From an uncultured Erysipelotrichales bacterium (GTDB lineage: Bacteria; Bacillota_I; Bacilli_A; Erysipelotrichales; Coprobacillaceae), in NCBI GenBank assembly GCA_910579135.1, contig CAJTTM010000014.1:1-64000 (forward strand): a DNA stretch of 64,000 bases. Direction: 5' to 3'. The position numbers and the translations under genes were made by a program. Below, piece by piece: positions 1-9,812 of the stretch. A model generated the notes under the pieces. The model had not been told where the DNA came from and did not search any database. It worked only from the letters and a program-made list of their open reading frames with translations. Numbering within the stretch: the first letter of the stretch is position 1; each line of letters opens with the position of its first letter.

Positions 1-3000
1 ATATGATAAATTTGCATGTACATCTAATCTTGGTTTATCAACATGTAATCTATCTATTAAACTAATAGTACGATCCTTCATCGATGGATTAGATGGCTCA
101 AATGTTAATTTCGCATCTAAATTATCAAACCAGTCAGAAACACCAGTAACATGAATATTTAATTTTTTTAAATCAGATAGATTTTCTTGCCCAGCATAAT
201 CTTCGCAAACAATGATAATATTTTTAACACGTGTTAAATTCTTAAGCATATCTTCATCAACAATTAAAGAATCACCCTCTACTTTTAAATCAGCTAAACC
301 GATAACCTTAACAGGTGTATCAGTAATTTCTTGATAATAATCAAAAAGTTTAATTTCTTTAATTGCTGTGATATCTTTATAACCAGATATCTTAATTTCT
401 TTTGCATCAAACCCTTTAACAACAGTTCCTATTGATGGTTTCTTACCAACACTAAGTAAATCTATTCTAATTTCAGCATCTCCCACTGGAGCGACCGAAT
501 TATTAAGAATATTAAAATCATATCCAGTATTTTCTTTTTTATTTGCGACAGTAATTGAGTTTATGGTTGATTGTGCACCATTATTTACTAAATTTTTTGC
601 AGTATTGATACCAGAATGAACATCATCATTAAAACTATGCCCATCTAATTCAAGTTTAACAGTGCTAATATCCATAGTCCCTGTTTCAGTAACTTTTTTA
701 TCTGAAGTTGTATCATTATACTGTGTTTCAAAAGACCCAGTTATCACTAATTGTTGAACAATATTAGAATAACCATCCACTTCAATATAAATATCATCAC
801 TTAACTTTGTATTTGCCTGAAAGGATTTAAAATTCACTTCAAAATAAGACAAAACTCCGCCCCAAGCACCTTTTTGAAGAACATAGTTTCCATCACTATC
901 AGTTGTTAAATCTGTGATTTTTATAGTTTTTTTAACACCTGTATTTGTATGAGTTGTAATAGATTGAATTTCAGATATATCCTCTACTAACTTTTTAGAA
1001 AGAACAATTTTATCAGTAATAAACCCATATCTTTTTGTTCCATTACTAGATGCACCTGTTGTAACCAATAAATTTCCAGAATTAAACAAGCCAGGTATCA
1101 TATCAGAAATACTATCATTTCCTAATTCATATCTAAAACCTGCATTTGGTGTATTAATAGGGACTTCTATTGGATCTTTATATGTACGTACACCATCTTC
1201 TGTTCTATAAGGATCAACCCTTATAGTTGGATTAGCTGGCTTAGTTTCAATAGTAGCTTCAGTAGTCGTAACTGTCTTCTTTGTTTTGGAATAAGCTCCC
1301 TCTATAAACTGATCATCACTTGTTGCTGTTGAAGGAACATAGAACCATTTCTCAAAATATGTATCTAATTTATTAACATAAACAGCTCGATTATTAACAT
1401 TTCCATTGACTGCTATTCTCCCATCAAATTCTTCATTAACATTAATACGTTCTTTAAAATCAATTCTAAAACGCCCTGTAAATTCATAATTTTTATGATT
1501 GTTTAAAAAACTCTTCAAAGCATTTTTAGCATCTATTGTCCATGCACTTGTGTCACTATCAGAAAGCTTAGAATCTATAGAAACTTGTCCTATAGATAAA
1601 AAATCTATTTCTTCTTGTTTTGTTTTAGAATTTATATATTTAAATTCTAATTTAATATCACATGGATCCAAAAACCAATCACTTAATTTTGGTGTTTTGT
1701 CTTCATGATTATTCATTAAAATTGATATTTTCTCTAAATCAAAATTTTTAGGTAATGTATCAACAATAAAACTATTAAATGCAGGTATATTACCTGTGTT
1801 TTTAAAATGTCCTAAATAATAATTGACATTAGCACCAATCGCAACTTCTTTTTGACTAACTTCTTCTCCTTTATCATTTAGAACATATTTTTTATGTTGA
1901 AAACCTTCTTTAGGAGCATCAAATTTACCATTATTATTTAAAGTTTTTGTCCATGAATAACTTCCACTTTCACCAAAGAAAATAGTACTATACAATTTTG
2001 TTGAAACACTATTGATCATACTATCTGGAATATTAGTAGCCATAGGAATAGCCATATAATAAACTTTCTTATCACCTTTTCTAACTTCAATATTATTAAC
2101 ACTTAAACTTACCATTGAATTAATTGTATATGTATAAGGAAGCGGTTTAACTGTGTCAGGGATATTTGAAAAAGTTTGGGTATCCCATTTCTCTAAATCT
2201 TTTTCATCAATATCTGTAACATCATATATTAAGACTCCTCCTTGTTCTGGCACCCCAACAAACTCATTTTCCCTGTCTTGGTTACCAAAACTATTATTTT
2301 TAATAGGAGAACCGTCTTTATTATATATCCAACACATTGCATCTTGTTTTAATAAACCATAAGCATAAGAACTATCACTTGTTGGAACTTTAACATTCAT
2401 ATCATATGCATTAAAATAACTATCATCTTCATCAGATTTGTTTTCAATTTCTAACCTATACACTAAATAATTATATTTATCCCATAAAACATTATATGGT
2501 TTCACTTGTGTAATTGTTGGTTCCCATTGTAAATTAGAGCAGATCAAACTATATTTTGACTTAGAAGAAGCACCTGGAGCGATATACATTTGAATCAAAT
2601 GTTCTTCTTTGTCTTCATCTATATAAGTTTCATATCCACCACCCAAGTTTACAGTAGCACCAGTATTTTCAGGAACTTCACCATAAAAGAACAATTCAGC
2701 TTCTATTGAATAAGGAATACCAGATTTTAATGTAATTGTAGAACATTTAATTTGTGCATTACCATAAAATTCTTGACCATTGCTTGTATCACTTCCATTA
2801 TCATTAGTAATAACAAGACCAACACCTAATTTAGGTTTTCCTTTATCATCCTTTTGATCTTTTGGAACTTCATTTTCTTCATAAGTTGTTACAAGATTCC
2901 CACTTTCATTACTATAAAAATAAGGTAATGAAACTTCAAAATTTAAATCTGTGGCTTCACCATTTGTAAAGTCAGGGTCAATAACAAGATTAACTCTAAC

Positions 3001-3234
3001 CCCTTTTCCTTTCCCTCTACTAATTAAAGAAGTATTTTGTTGTGGATTACCTTCACTATCAGTTGGCGTAATTCCTCCACTGACATGTTCTATTGTAAAA
3101 TGAACTTTTGGACGTCCTACATTGGATGTGGCATTGGTATTATTATTAACCACATTAAATCCTGATATAATCATTGCTATAATTATAAAAATCTTAAAAA
3201 CTTTTAATAGAATATTATTTATTTTTTCCTTCAT
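1..3234 (-). CDS. Giant secreted surface/adhesin-like protein, 3' end outside window
   Basis: The minus frame stays open from ATG 3234 to the left edge, giving about 1078 residues with no stop, so the gene is partial. The N-terminus is a signal peptide: Lys-rich start, then a hydrophobic stretch (IIIAMIISGFNVV), then Asn/Thr-rich mature sequence. The visible part is acidic and Ser/Thr/Asn-rich with beta-sandwich-like stretches, as in repetitive adhesins. I recognise no catalytic motif. The start is set by a GGGGAG Shine-Dalgarno and a consensus promoter upstream. The C-terminus, where a sortase tail would be expected, is not visible. The function as a surface protein is inferred from the signal peptide, size and composition only. 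Confidence 0.75.
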   Translation of the reverse strand, partial: MKEKINNILLKVFKIFIIIAMIISGFNVVNNNTNATSNVGRPKVHFTIEHVSGGITPTDSEGNPQQNTSLISRGKGKGVRVNLVIDPDFTNGEATDLNFEVSLPYFYSNESGNLVTTYEENEVPKDQKDDKGKPKLGVGLVITNDNGSDTSNGQEFYGNAQIKCSTITLKSGIPYSIEAELFFYGEVPENTGATVNLGGGYETYIDEDKEEHLIQMYIAPGASSKSKYSLICSNLQWEPTITQVKPYNVLWDKYNYLVYRLEIENKSDEDDSYFNAYDMNVKVPTSDSSYAYGLLKQDAMCWIYNKDGSPIKNNSFGNQDRENEFVGVPEQGGVLIYDVTDIDEKDLEKWDTQTFSNIPDTVKPLPYTYTINSMVSLSVNNIEVRKGDKKVYYMAIPMATNIPDSMINSVSTKLYSTIFFGESGSYSWTKTLNNNGKFDAPKEGFQHKKYVLNDKGEEVSQKEVAIGANVNYYLGHFKNTGNIPAFNSFIVDTLPKNFDLEKISILMNNHEDKTPKLSDWFLDPCDIKLEFKYINSKTKQEEIDFLSIGQVSIDSKLSDSDTSAWTIDAKNALKSFLNNHKNYEFTGRFRIDFKERINVNEEFDGRIAVNGNVNNRAVYVNKLDTYFEKWFYVPSTATSDDQFIEGAYSKTKKTVTTTEATIETKPANPTIRVDPYRTEDGVRTYKDPIEVPINTPNAGFRYELGNDSISDMIPGLFNSGNLLVTTGASSNGTKRYGFITDKIVLSKKLVEDISEIQSITTHTNTGVKKTIKITDLTTDSDGNYVLQKGAWGGVLSYFEVNFKSFQANTKLSDDIYIEVDGYSNIVQQLVITGSFETQYNDTTSDKKVTETGTMDISTVKLELDGHSFNDDVHSGINTAKNLVNNGAQSTINSITVANKKENTGYDFNILNNSVAPVGDAEIRIDLLSVGKKPSIGTVVKGFDAKEIKISGYKDITAIKEIKLFDYYQEITDTPVKVIGLADLKVEGDSLIVDEDMLKNLTRVKNIIIVCEDYAGQENLSDLKKLNIHVTGVSDWFDNLDAKLTFEPSNPSMKDRTISLIDRLHVDKPRLDVHANLSY

Positions 3235-3273
3235 ATTAATATCGCTCCCCTTGGTTTTTAAATACTCAATATT

Positions 3274-3302
3274 ATTATATAACTTTAGTATATATGTGTC
3301 AA
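3274..3302 (-). promoter_or_regulatory. Consensus promoter of the left-edge surface protein
   Basis: On the minus strand TTGACA (3297-3302) and TATAAT (3274-3279) are separated by exactly 17 bp. Both hexamers are perfect sigma-A consensus. The start codon at 3234 lies about 40 bp downstream of the -10. Confidence 0.85.
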
Positions 3303-3363
3303 AAAAAACAACATAAAATCATTTTACATTATGTTATATCATAAAATCATGGATTCAAAAAAA

Positions 3364-3382
3364 AGTTGTGTTCTACACAACT
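3364..3382 (-). terminator. Intrinsic terminator of the glf operon
   Basis: An 8-bp stem (3364-3371 with 3375-3382, three-base loop) is followed on the minus strand by a run of eight T. It overlaps the TAG stop codon of the PAP2 gene. Confidence 0.8.
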
Positions 3383-4031
3383 ATCTTTTCTTATATTTCC
3401 TACGATACATAATCCCTTTATAATCAGCAACATAAACCAAAACATACATAATGATTGCTAGAAGAGAAGCACTAAGTGCATCTAAAACAGAATGTTGTTT
3501 AACAAACATTGTTGATAAAGTAATAAGTATGGCAGAAACAACACTAAATACTTTTAATCCTTTTTTATATTCAAACTTTTCATGTTTACATATTGCAATA
3601 GCACAACCAATAGAATTATAAACATGAATACTTGGAAAAACGTTTTGAGGACGATCTGCTTGGTAAATAATTTGAACAGCTAAGCGAGTTAAAGAATCAC
3701 ACTCATAATTAACTGGTCGATGATCATAACTTGTGGGAAACAAAGAAAACACGATCAAACAAACAGTCATACCAATAAATAAGAAGGCAATACATTTATA
3801 GAAATCACTTCTATCTTTAAAAAAGAAATAAGCAATTGTTCCAGCTACAAATAAAAACCAATAAATATATATCCATATAAACCAAGGAACAAAAGGTATT
3901 GTTTTATCTATTGATGTATAAACATCAGTAAATCCAGTTTGAATATATTGTAAACCAAAATACCATATCATATATGGAACAAAATAAAGAAATACCCATG
4001 CATGCTTATATTTATTAATAAAAGCTTTCAT
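3381..4031 (-). CDS. PAP2-family membrane phosphatase
   Basis: A 216-residue polytopic membrane protein. The C-terminal half carries PAP2 signature elements: DRPxxxFPSIHV around residues 128-140 (PAP2 motif 2, usually PSGH or PSxH) and KQHSVLDA around 173-180 (motif 3 His and Asp). Family members dephosphorylate phosphatidic acid or polyprenyl pyrophosphates, or act as inositol-phosphoceramide-synthase-like enzymes. The start codon overlaps the stop of the glycosyltransferase gene by one base (TAATG), so translation is probably coupled. Its position last in a glycan operon suggests recycling of a lipid carrier or transfer of a head group; that is inference. Confidence 0.8.
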   Translation of the reverse strand: MKAFINKYKHAWVFLYFVPYMIWYFGLQYIQTGFTDVYTSIDKTIPFVPWFIWIYIYWFLFVAGTIAYFFFKDRSDFYKCIAFLFIGMTVCLIVFSLFPTSYDHRPVNYECDSLTRLAVQIIYQADRPQNVFPSIHVYNSIGCAIAICKHEKFEYKKGLKVFSVVSAILITLSTMFVKQHSVLDALSASLLAIIMYVLVYVADYKGIMYRRKYKKR

Positions 4032-5044
4032 TAATTAAAACCAAAAATCTTTTGACTAATAGAATAACCTGTAGAAATGACCTTCATACCAGGCTTACTC
4101 TTCATTTCCATAAATGTTCCAAGTAATGTATGTTTAATTGCCTTATATAATTCTGGTTTTGTTTTCAAATACGCCCATAATTCATCACGTTTCTTTAAGT
4201 TTTCCTCTGTACCTGATTTAATCAATAATACAGTAGAAACAGTAGTAATCATTGATAGATATTTAATCATATAACTTCTTAGCTTTCTACTCTTTAAACT
4301 CATAACATCACAAGAGTCAATCATTAACTTATTAACTTTTATCTGTTGATCAATACGAGAAATCATAATCGATTCATTTACTGATTGATCTTCTCTTCCT
4401 ATATAATATCTATATAAATCAACATTTAAATAATATAAAGTATTTACATATGGTAATGGTTCATACACAAATAAATTATCTACATAGAAAGTATGTTTAG
4501 GTAATTGTAAATTACAATTTCTAAGTAATTGAGTACGATAGATAACAGAATGCATCAACAAATTTTGTTGTGGATAAAAATATTTAACATTATACCATCT
4601 AAATATCTTATTAGTTGGAAATGCATTTGTATATCTAATTACATTTTGCTTGTTAGCACTCGGTTTTTCATATACATAATTTGCTATCATCATATCTAAG
4701 TTTTCACCTGACTTATGTAATTCTTTTAAAGTTTCTACAACTTTAACCAATGCTGATTTATCAAACCAATCATCACTATCTAATACCTTAAAATATAATC
4801 CACTAGCATTCTTTAAACCTGTATTAACAGCTTCACCATGTCCTCCATTTTCCTGATAAACATATTTAACTGTATCTGGATATAATTCTGCATATTTTTG
4901 ACCAATTTCATCGGTTTTATCTTTAGAGCCATCATTAACAACAATGATTTCTACATCATCACGACAAATCAATGCAGATTCAATTGCATTTGACATATAT
5001 TCCATTGAATTATAACATGGAATCGCAACACTTAAAATTTTCAT
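4031..5044 (-). CDS. Family 2 glycosyltransferase
   Basis: This 337-residue protein begins with the GT-A pattern of GT2 enzymes: SVAIPCYNSMEYM near the start, VVNDGSKDKT around residues 35-44, and the metal/nucleotide-binding LDSDDWF around residues 88-94. No transmembrane pair is apparent, so it is probably cytoplasmic or membrane-associated. It lies between glf and the PAP2 gene with one-base overlaps on both sides. Because glf makes UDP-galactofuranose, a galactofuranosyltransferase is a reasonable guess, but sugar specificity cannot be read from sequence. Confidence 0.85.
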   Translation of the reverse strand: MKILSVAIPCYNSMEYMSNAIESALICRDDVEIIVVNDGSKDKTDEIGQKYAELYPDTVKYVYQENGGHGEAVNTGLKNASGLYFKVLDSDDWFDKSALVKVVETLKELHKSGENLDMMIANYVYEKPSANKQNVIRYTNAFPTNKIFRWYNVKYFYPQQNLLMHSVIYRTQLLRNCNLQLPKHTFYVDNLFVYEPLPYVNTLYYLNVDLYRYYIGREDQSVNESIMISRIDQQIKVNKLMIDSCDVMSLKSRKLRSYMIKYLSMITTVSTVLLIKSGTEENLKKRDELWAYLKTKPELYKAIKHTLLGTFMEMKSKPGMKVISTGYSISQKIFGFN

Positions 5045-6192
5045 TATTCTCCTCCTAATTGTTTACTTAATTTTAAAGCTTCTAAAACAATACCATCTAT
5101 ATTGTAATATTTATATTGAGCTAATCTCCCTAGTAAATAAAAATTCCCAAATGGTTTAACCATTTCTACATATTTTTGATGAAGATTTCTATTTTCATCA
5201 TTTAATATTGCATAATATGGGACTTGTTTTTTAGAATTCTCATACTTTTGAGGATATTCTTTAATAATTGTGGTTGTATCAATATCTTGTCCTGTTAGAT
5301 ATTTAAACTCTGTAATACGTGTATAATCTTCACTAACAGTATAATTAACAACCCCATTTGATTGATAGTATGGTTGATTGTAATGTTCAAAATCAAACCT
5401 TAAAGAACGATAAGGCAAACGTCCTAAAGAACAATCAAACAATTCGTCTATAGCACCTGTAAAAATAATTTGACCACCAAACTCTTTTCCCTCTACCAAT
5501 ATCTTATTATCCTTAAAATCAAAAGATAATAAATCTTTAGCATCCTTTTCTAACTCTACTTGAATAAGAGGGTGATCTAATAACCTTTCAAATAATTTTG
5601 TATATCCCTTTAATGGCATTCCTTGATACTCATCTTGAAAATACCTATTGTCATAACTTAATAAAACAGGAACCCTTGCAGTTACACTTTGATCAACTTC
5701 TTCTGGCTTTTGATCCCATTGTTTCATCGTATACTTTAAAAAAATATTCTGATATACATATTCAGCGACTTCCTTTATCCCTTTTGATTGACTTTTTCTT
5801 AACTCTAAAATAGGAACTCTAGAGTTTTCTCCATATGTATCTATCAACTCTTTTTTTAAAGCATTCCCCTTTTCTTTTCCATACACTTTCATTAACGTAT
5901 TTAAATTAAAAGGAATAGGAATGATCTTACCATAAACATTTCCAACAACCTCATGTTTATAATTATACCAATCTGTATACTTTGATAAAAAGTCATAAAC
6001 TTCTTTACTATTTGTGTGAAATATATGAGGACCATATTGATGAACTAATACACCATATTCATCATAACAATCATAACAATTCCCACCAATATGATTTCTC
6101 TTTTCTATAATCCTAACATGATGATTTTTCTCTGCCAGTTGTCTTGCAACAACAGCACCTGCAAAACCACAACCAATGATTAAGATTTCCAT
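5044..6192 (-). CDS. glf: UDP-galactopyranose mutase
   Basis: Converts UDP-galactopyranose to UDP-galactofuranose, the donor for galactofuranose-containing cell-surface glycans. The N-terminal Rossmann FAD-binding motif GCGFAGAVVARQLAE is followed by the Glf-type segment GGNCYD and the conserved HIFHTN, KQWDQKPEEVD and PYRSLRFDFEHY stretches. From ATG 6192 the length is 382 residues, normal for the family. I chose ATG 6192 over an in-frame TTG 18 bp upstream because AAAGGA lies about 9 bp before it. First gene of a three-gene operon. Confidence 0.95.
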   Translation of the reverse strand: MEILIIGCGFAGAVVARQLAEKNHHVRIIEKRNHIGGNCYDCYDEYGVLVHQYGPHIFHTNSKEVYDFLSKYTDWYNYKHEVVGNVYGKIIPIPFNLNTLMKVYGKEKGNALKKELIDTYGENSRVPILELRKSQSKGIKEVAEYVYQNIFLKYTMKQWDQKPEEVDQSVTARVPVLLSYDNRYFQDEYQGMPLKGYTKLFERLLDHPLIQVELEKDAKDLLSFDFKDNKILVEGKEFGGQIIFTGAIDELFDCSLGRLPYRSLRFDFEHYNQPYYQSNGVVNYTVSEDYTRITEFKYLTGQDIDTTTIIKEYPQKYENSKKQVPYYAILNDENRNLHQKYVEMVKPFGNFYLLGRLAQYKYYNIDGIVLEALKLSKQLGGE

Positions 6193-6263
6193 ATTCTCAA
6201 ATCCTTTCAAATATAATTTTCCACAAAAAAAAGAAAAACTAATTTATTCAATTTTATAAATCC

Positions 6264-6291
6264 ATTTTAACACATCATCAATAAATTGCAA
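6264..6291 (-). promoter_or_regulatory. Probable promoter of the glf operon
   Basis: On the minus strand TTGCAA (6286-6291) and TAAAAT (6264-6269) are spaced by 16 bp. The next start codon is at 6192. Near-consensus only. Confidence 0.5.
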
Positions 6292-6453
6292 CAATAAAAA
6301 TGAATTCTTATATTAAACAAAAAAAGCCTATTTATCGATAAAATTGAATCATTATATGTCGATTGCTTTTTCTTTACAGTAGAGTTGTATCATGGTAGTA
6401 TTGAATTACAAAAGAAGTTTTATTATTTGCAAATATGAAACAATCTAATACAA

Positions 6454-6502
6454 GGTAAGATTTATTAAAGTTTTTCTTTAACATCTTACCCTTTTATTTT
6501 GT
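6454..6502 (+). terminator. Attenuator-like hairpin in the leader of the P-type ATPase gene
   Basis: GGTAAGAT (6454-6461) pairs with ATCTTACC (6483-6490). An inner TTAAAG (6465-6470) pairs with CTTTAA (6476-6481) around a TTTTT loop. A T-rich run follows (6491-6502). The hairpin ends about 20 bp before the Shine-Dalgarno of the ATPase gene and points into it, so readthrough is needed for expression if the promoter lies upstream. No known riboswitch motif was recognised in 6300-6450. Confidence 0.55.
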
Positions 6503-6520
6503 CGAAAAAGGAGGAAAAAG

Positions 6521-9079
6521 ATGTATTATCAAAAAACAATTCAAGATATTTTTAATGAATTAGATACTTCAATATATGGATTAAATGATATAGAAGTAAC
6601 TAATAGACAAAAGAAATATGGAAAAAATATTTTAAATCCAAAAAAAGAAGATTCCCCTATTATTGTGTTTATAAAACAATTTACAGACTTATTAGTTATC
6701 ATCTTATTAATAAGTGCGCTGATTTCAATGTTTGCAAATCAATTTGAAAGTTCTATTGTTATTATTGTTGTGGTTATTTTAAATGCTTTATTAGGAACTA
6801 TTCAAACATTAAAAGCAAGAGCATCTTTACAAAGTTTACAGCAGTTGTCTTCTCCAATTGTTAGAGTGATAAGGAATAACCAACTCATTGAAATTAATTC
6901 TCAAGAATTAACAATTGGTGATGTTGTTTCTATTGAGGCAGGAGATATGATCAATGGAGATGGAAGGATCGTTGAATGTAGTGGATTAAGTATAAATGAA
7001 AGTAGTTTAACTGGAGAGTCTTTGAGTGTAGAAAAAACAACTTCAATTATTGAAAATAGTACTTGTCTTGCAGAACAAAAGAACATGGTTTTTAGTGGTA
7101 GTTTAGTTGTGAATGGAGTTGGAAAATATGTAGTTACTCATATTGGTATGAATAGTGAGATAGGTAAAATAGCTGGATATTTAAATGATTCTAAAGAAAA
7201 AAAGACTCCTATTCAAAAAAGTTTAGATCAATTCTCATTATTATTATCTATTGGTATTATTATCATTTGTATCATTGTTTTTTTAATCAATATCTTTTTA
7301 GATAAACAATCTTTTTTAGATGCATTAATTGTTGCAATCGCTTTAGCAGTTGCAGCTATACCTGAAGCGCTTGGTTCTATTGTGACTATTGTTCTTTCTA
7401 TTAGTACTCAAAAAATGGTAAAAGAGAATGCAATCATAAAAAATCTCAATGCTGTAGAAAGCTTAGGCTGTGTTAATGTCATTCTATCAGATAAAACAGG
7501 TACGCTTACTCAAAATAAGATGACAGTCACACATTTTTATATTGATAATCAAATATTAAATAAAGATTCATTAAATATTCATTATTATACTCATCAAATT
7601 TTATTTAAAGCATGTTTATTATGTAACAACGCTGTTATGAATGGTGACAATAAAATTGGTGATCCTACTGAATTAGCTTTATTAGAATTTGTAAAAAGAC
7701 ATTCAAATAAAGAATTGGTTTCTATAAGAAAAGATGAATTACCTTTTGATTCTCAAAGAAAATTAATGAGTGTTTCTTCACTCAATCATATTTATACTAA
7801 GGGAGCATTTGATATTTTAATAAAAAGATGTGACTCTATTCTTTTAAATGGTAGAGTAGAAAAGCTAACTAAAAGACATGTAGAATCATTAGAGAACAAG
7901 AATAAAGAATTTGCAAAAAATGGTTTAAGAGTTTTAGCATTTGCTTATAAAAAACATCAAAATAATCACATTTCATTTGAAGATGAAAATCATCTTACAT
8001 TTATTGCTTTAGTTTCTCTCATTGATCCACCTAAAGAAGGAAGTTATGAAGCTGTAAAAAAATGTAAAGAAGCAGGGATAAAACCTATAATGATTACTGG
8101 AGATCATATTATTACTGCTAAAGCAATTGCAAAAACATTAGGAATATACAAAAAGAATGATTTATATTTAGAAGGAAAAGAGTTAGATCACATAAGTGAT
8201 TATGAACTTTCTAAAATTCTTCCCAAAATAAGCGTTTATGCAAGAGTTACCACTACACATAAAATGAGAATTGTTAAATTATGGCAAAAACAAGGTAGTA
8301 TTGTAGCAATGAGTGGTGATGGTGTTAATGACGCCCCTGCTCTTAAACAAAGTGATATAGGGATTGCAATGGGAAAAAGAGGTAGTGAAGTCTGTAAAGA
8401 TGCTGCTGATTTTATCTTATCTGATGATAATTTTTCAACAATTATTCAAGCTGTTATGACAGGTAGAAATGTTTATAATCATATTCAAAATGCGATTTTA
8501 TATTTATTATCAGGGAATTTCGCAGGAATTATATGTGTATTTTTAGCTTCAATACTTATTTTACCCACACCTTTTTATGCAGTCCATTTATTGTTTATTA
8601 ATTTAATTACTGATTCTCTTCCCGCAATAGCAATTGGAATGGAAGAAAACCATCCAAATGTTTTAAAAGAAAAACCAAGAGGAAAAAAAGATAAATTATT
8701 AAACAAGGAGGCAATATTACAAATTGTATTTGAAGGAATTATTATTGCTTTATGTACAATGTGCTCTTATTTTATGGGATTAAAATATAATTCACTCAGT
8801 GCTTCAACAATGGCTTTTTCTACGATGTGCATTGCTCGCTTATTACACGGTTTTAATTGTCGTGATAAACAATCATTATTTCAAATAGGATTTTTCTCTA
8901 ATAAAGCTTCTTTATATGCCTTTATCATTGGATTTATATTATTGCATATTATTTTATTTGTTCCTAGTTTTCATTCTTTATTTCTTATACAAACTCTTTC
9001 GCTCATTCAATTGATATGTATCTATGGATTTGCGGTCATTCCAACTTTAATCATACAATTACAAAAATCTATAGATTAA
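6521..9079 (+). CDS. P-type cation ATPase, calcium (SERCA/PMCA-like) type
   Basis: An 852-residue P2-type ATPase. It has an N-terminal cation ATPase domain, TGES actuator motif around residue 165, the PEALGSIVTIVLS membrane helix 4, phosphorylation site DKTGTLTQNK around residue 325, a KGAFD nucleotide-binding element, TGDH and the GDGVNDAPAL hinge around 605, then C-terminal membrane helices. Helix 4 PEAL and the overall length resemble bacterial Ca2+ pumps such as PacL/YloB. Ca2+ or Mn2+ export is likely; the ion is inferred. A strong GGAGG precedes ATG 6521, and a terminator-like hairpin lies just upstream. Confidence 0.9.
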   Translation: MYYQKTIQDIFNELDTSIYGLNDIEVTNRQKKYGKNILNPKKEDSPIIVFIKQFTDLLVIILLISALISMFANQFESSIVIIVVVILNALLGTIQTLKARASLQSLQQLSSPIVRVIRNNQLIEINSQELTIGDVVSIEAGDMINGDGRIVECSGLSINESSLTGESLSVEKTTSIIENSTCLAEQKNMVFSGSLVVNGVGKYVVTHIGMNSEIGKIAGYLNDSKEKKTPIQKSLDQFSLLLSIGIIIICIIVFLINIFLDKQSFLDALIVAIALAVAAIPEALGSIVTIVLSISTQKMVKENAIIKNLNAVESLGCVNVILSDKTGTLTQNKMTVTHFYIDNQILNKDSLNIHYYTHQILFKACLLCNNAVMNGDNKIGDPTELALLEFVKRHSNKELVSIRKDELPFDSQRKLMSVSSLNHIYTKGAFDILIKRCDSILLNGRVEKLTKRHVESLENKNKEFAKNGLRVLAFAYKKHQNNHISFEDENHLTFIALVSLIDPPKEGSYEAVKKCKEAGIKPIMITGDHIITAKAIAKTLGIYKKNDLYLEGKELDHISDYELSKILPKISVYARVTTTHKMRIVKLWQKQGSIVAMSGDGVNDAPALKQSDIGIAMGKRGSEVCKDAADFILSDDNFSTIIQAVMTGRNVYNHIQNAILYLLSGNFAGIICVFLASILILPTPFYAVHLLFINLITDSLPAIAIGMEENHPNVLKEKPRGKKDKLLNKEAILQIVFEGIIIALCTMCSYFMGLKYNSLSASTMAFSTMCIARLLHGFNCRDKQSLFQIGFFSNKASLYAFIIGFILLHIILFVPSFHSLFLIQTLSLIQLICIYGFAVIPTLIIQLQKSID

Positions 9080-9121
9080 AAATATAATTCATTATATAAT
9101 GATAAAAAAGAGATAAACAAT

Positions 9122-9790
9122 ATGAAAAAAGAAGAATTGACAGGTATGTTTGATCATACATTATTAAAACCCTATGCGACAGATCAAGAATTTGAAAAGT
9201 TTTGTAATGAAGCTAAAGAAATGAAAGTCAAAATGGTTGCAATTAATAGCGTTCCAGTAAAATTATGTAAGAAATTATTAAAAGGTTCACCTATTCATGT
9301 AGGGGCAGCCATCTCTTTTCCATTTGGACAAACAACTATTGAAATGAAAATCGCTGAAACCAAACAAGCCATCAAAGATGGAGCAGATGAAATTGATTAT
9401 GTTATTAACATTTCTAAGGCAAAAATGCATGATTGGGATTATATTGAACAAGAAATGAAATCTACTGTTGATGTTTGTAATCAAAACAATGTTATTTCTA
9501 AGGTTATTTTTGAAAACTGTTATTTAACAAAAGATGAAATAAAAAAATTAGCAGAAATTGCTAAAAAAATTAAACCCAATTATATTAAAATTAGTACTGG
9601 TTTTGGCACTTATGGGACATTAGTTGAAGATGTTGCTTTAATGAAGAGTGTTGTTGGTGATAAGGTTCAAGTTAAAGCAGCTGGTGGTATTAGGGACTAT
9701 CAAACATGTTTAAAGATGATTGAAGCTGGTGCAACAAGAATTGGTACCAGTCATTCTAAAGTGATTTTAGATGGATATGAAAAAGTGTAA
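9122..9790 (+). CDS. deoC: Deoxyribose-phosphate aldolase
   Basis: Cleaves 2-deoxyribose 5-phosphate to glyceraldehyde 3-phosphate and acetaldehyde in deoxynucleoside catabolism. Family landmarks are FDHTLLKP near the N-terminus, EIDYVIN around residue 88, the Schiff-base lysine in YIKISTGFG around residue 160 and the second active-site lysine in VKAAGGIRD around residue 187. At 222 residues it has the usual length. It follows the P-type ATPase by 42 bp, and no other deo genes are nearby. The Shine-Dalgarno (AAGAG) is weak. Confidence 0.95.
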   Translation: MKKEELTGMFDHTLLKPYATDQEFEKFCNEAKEMKVKMVAINSVPVKLCKKLLKGSPIHVGAAISFPFGQTTIEMKIAETKQAIKDGADEIDYVINISKAKMHDWDYIEQEMKSTVDVCNQNNVISKVIFENCYLTKDEIKKLAEIAKKIKPNYIKISTGFGTYGTLVEDVALMKSVVGDKVQVKAAGGIRDYQTCLKMIEAGATRIGTSHSKVILDGYEKV

Positions 9791-9810
9791 AGAATGAACT
9801 TTACACTTTT
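9781..9810. terminator. Bidirectional terminator between deoC and livF
   Basis: A 12-bp perfect inverted repeat (9781-9792 with 9799-9810, six-base loop) begins with AAAA and ends with TTTT, so it can stop transcription of the convergent deoC and liv genes. Confidence 0.85.
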
Positions 9811-9812
9811 AT

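Noticed and set aside
6300..6450. yybP-ykoY manganese riboswitch before the P-type ATPase
   Set aside because: The conserved GGGGAGTA-type core was not found.
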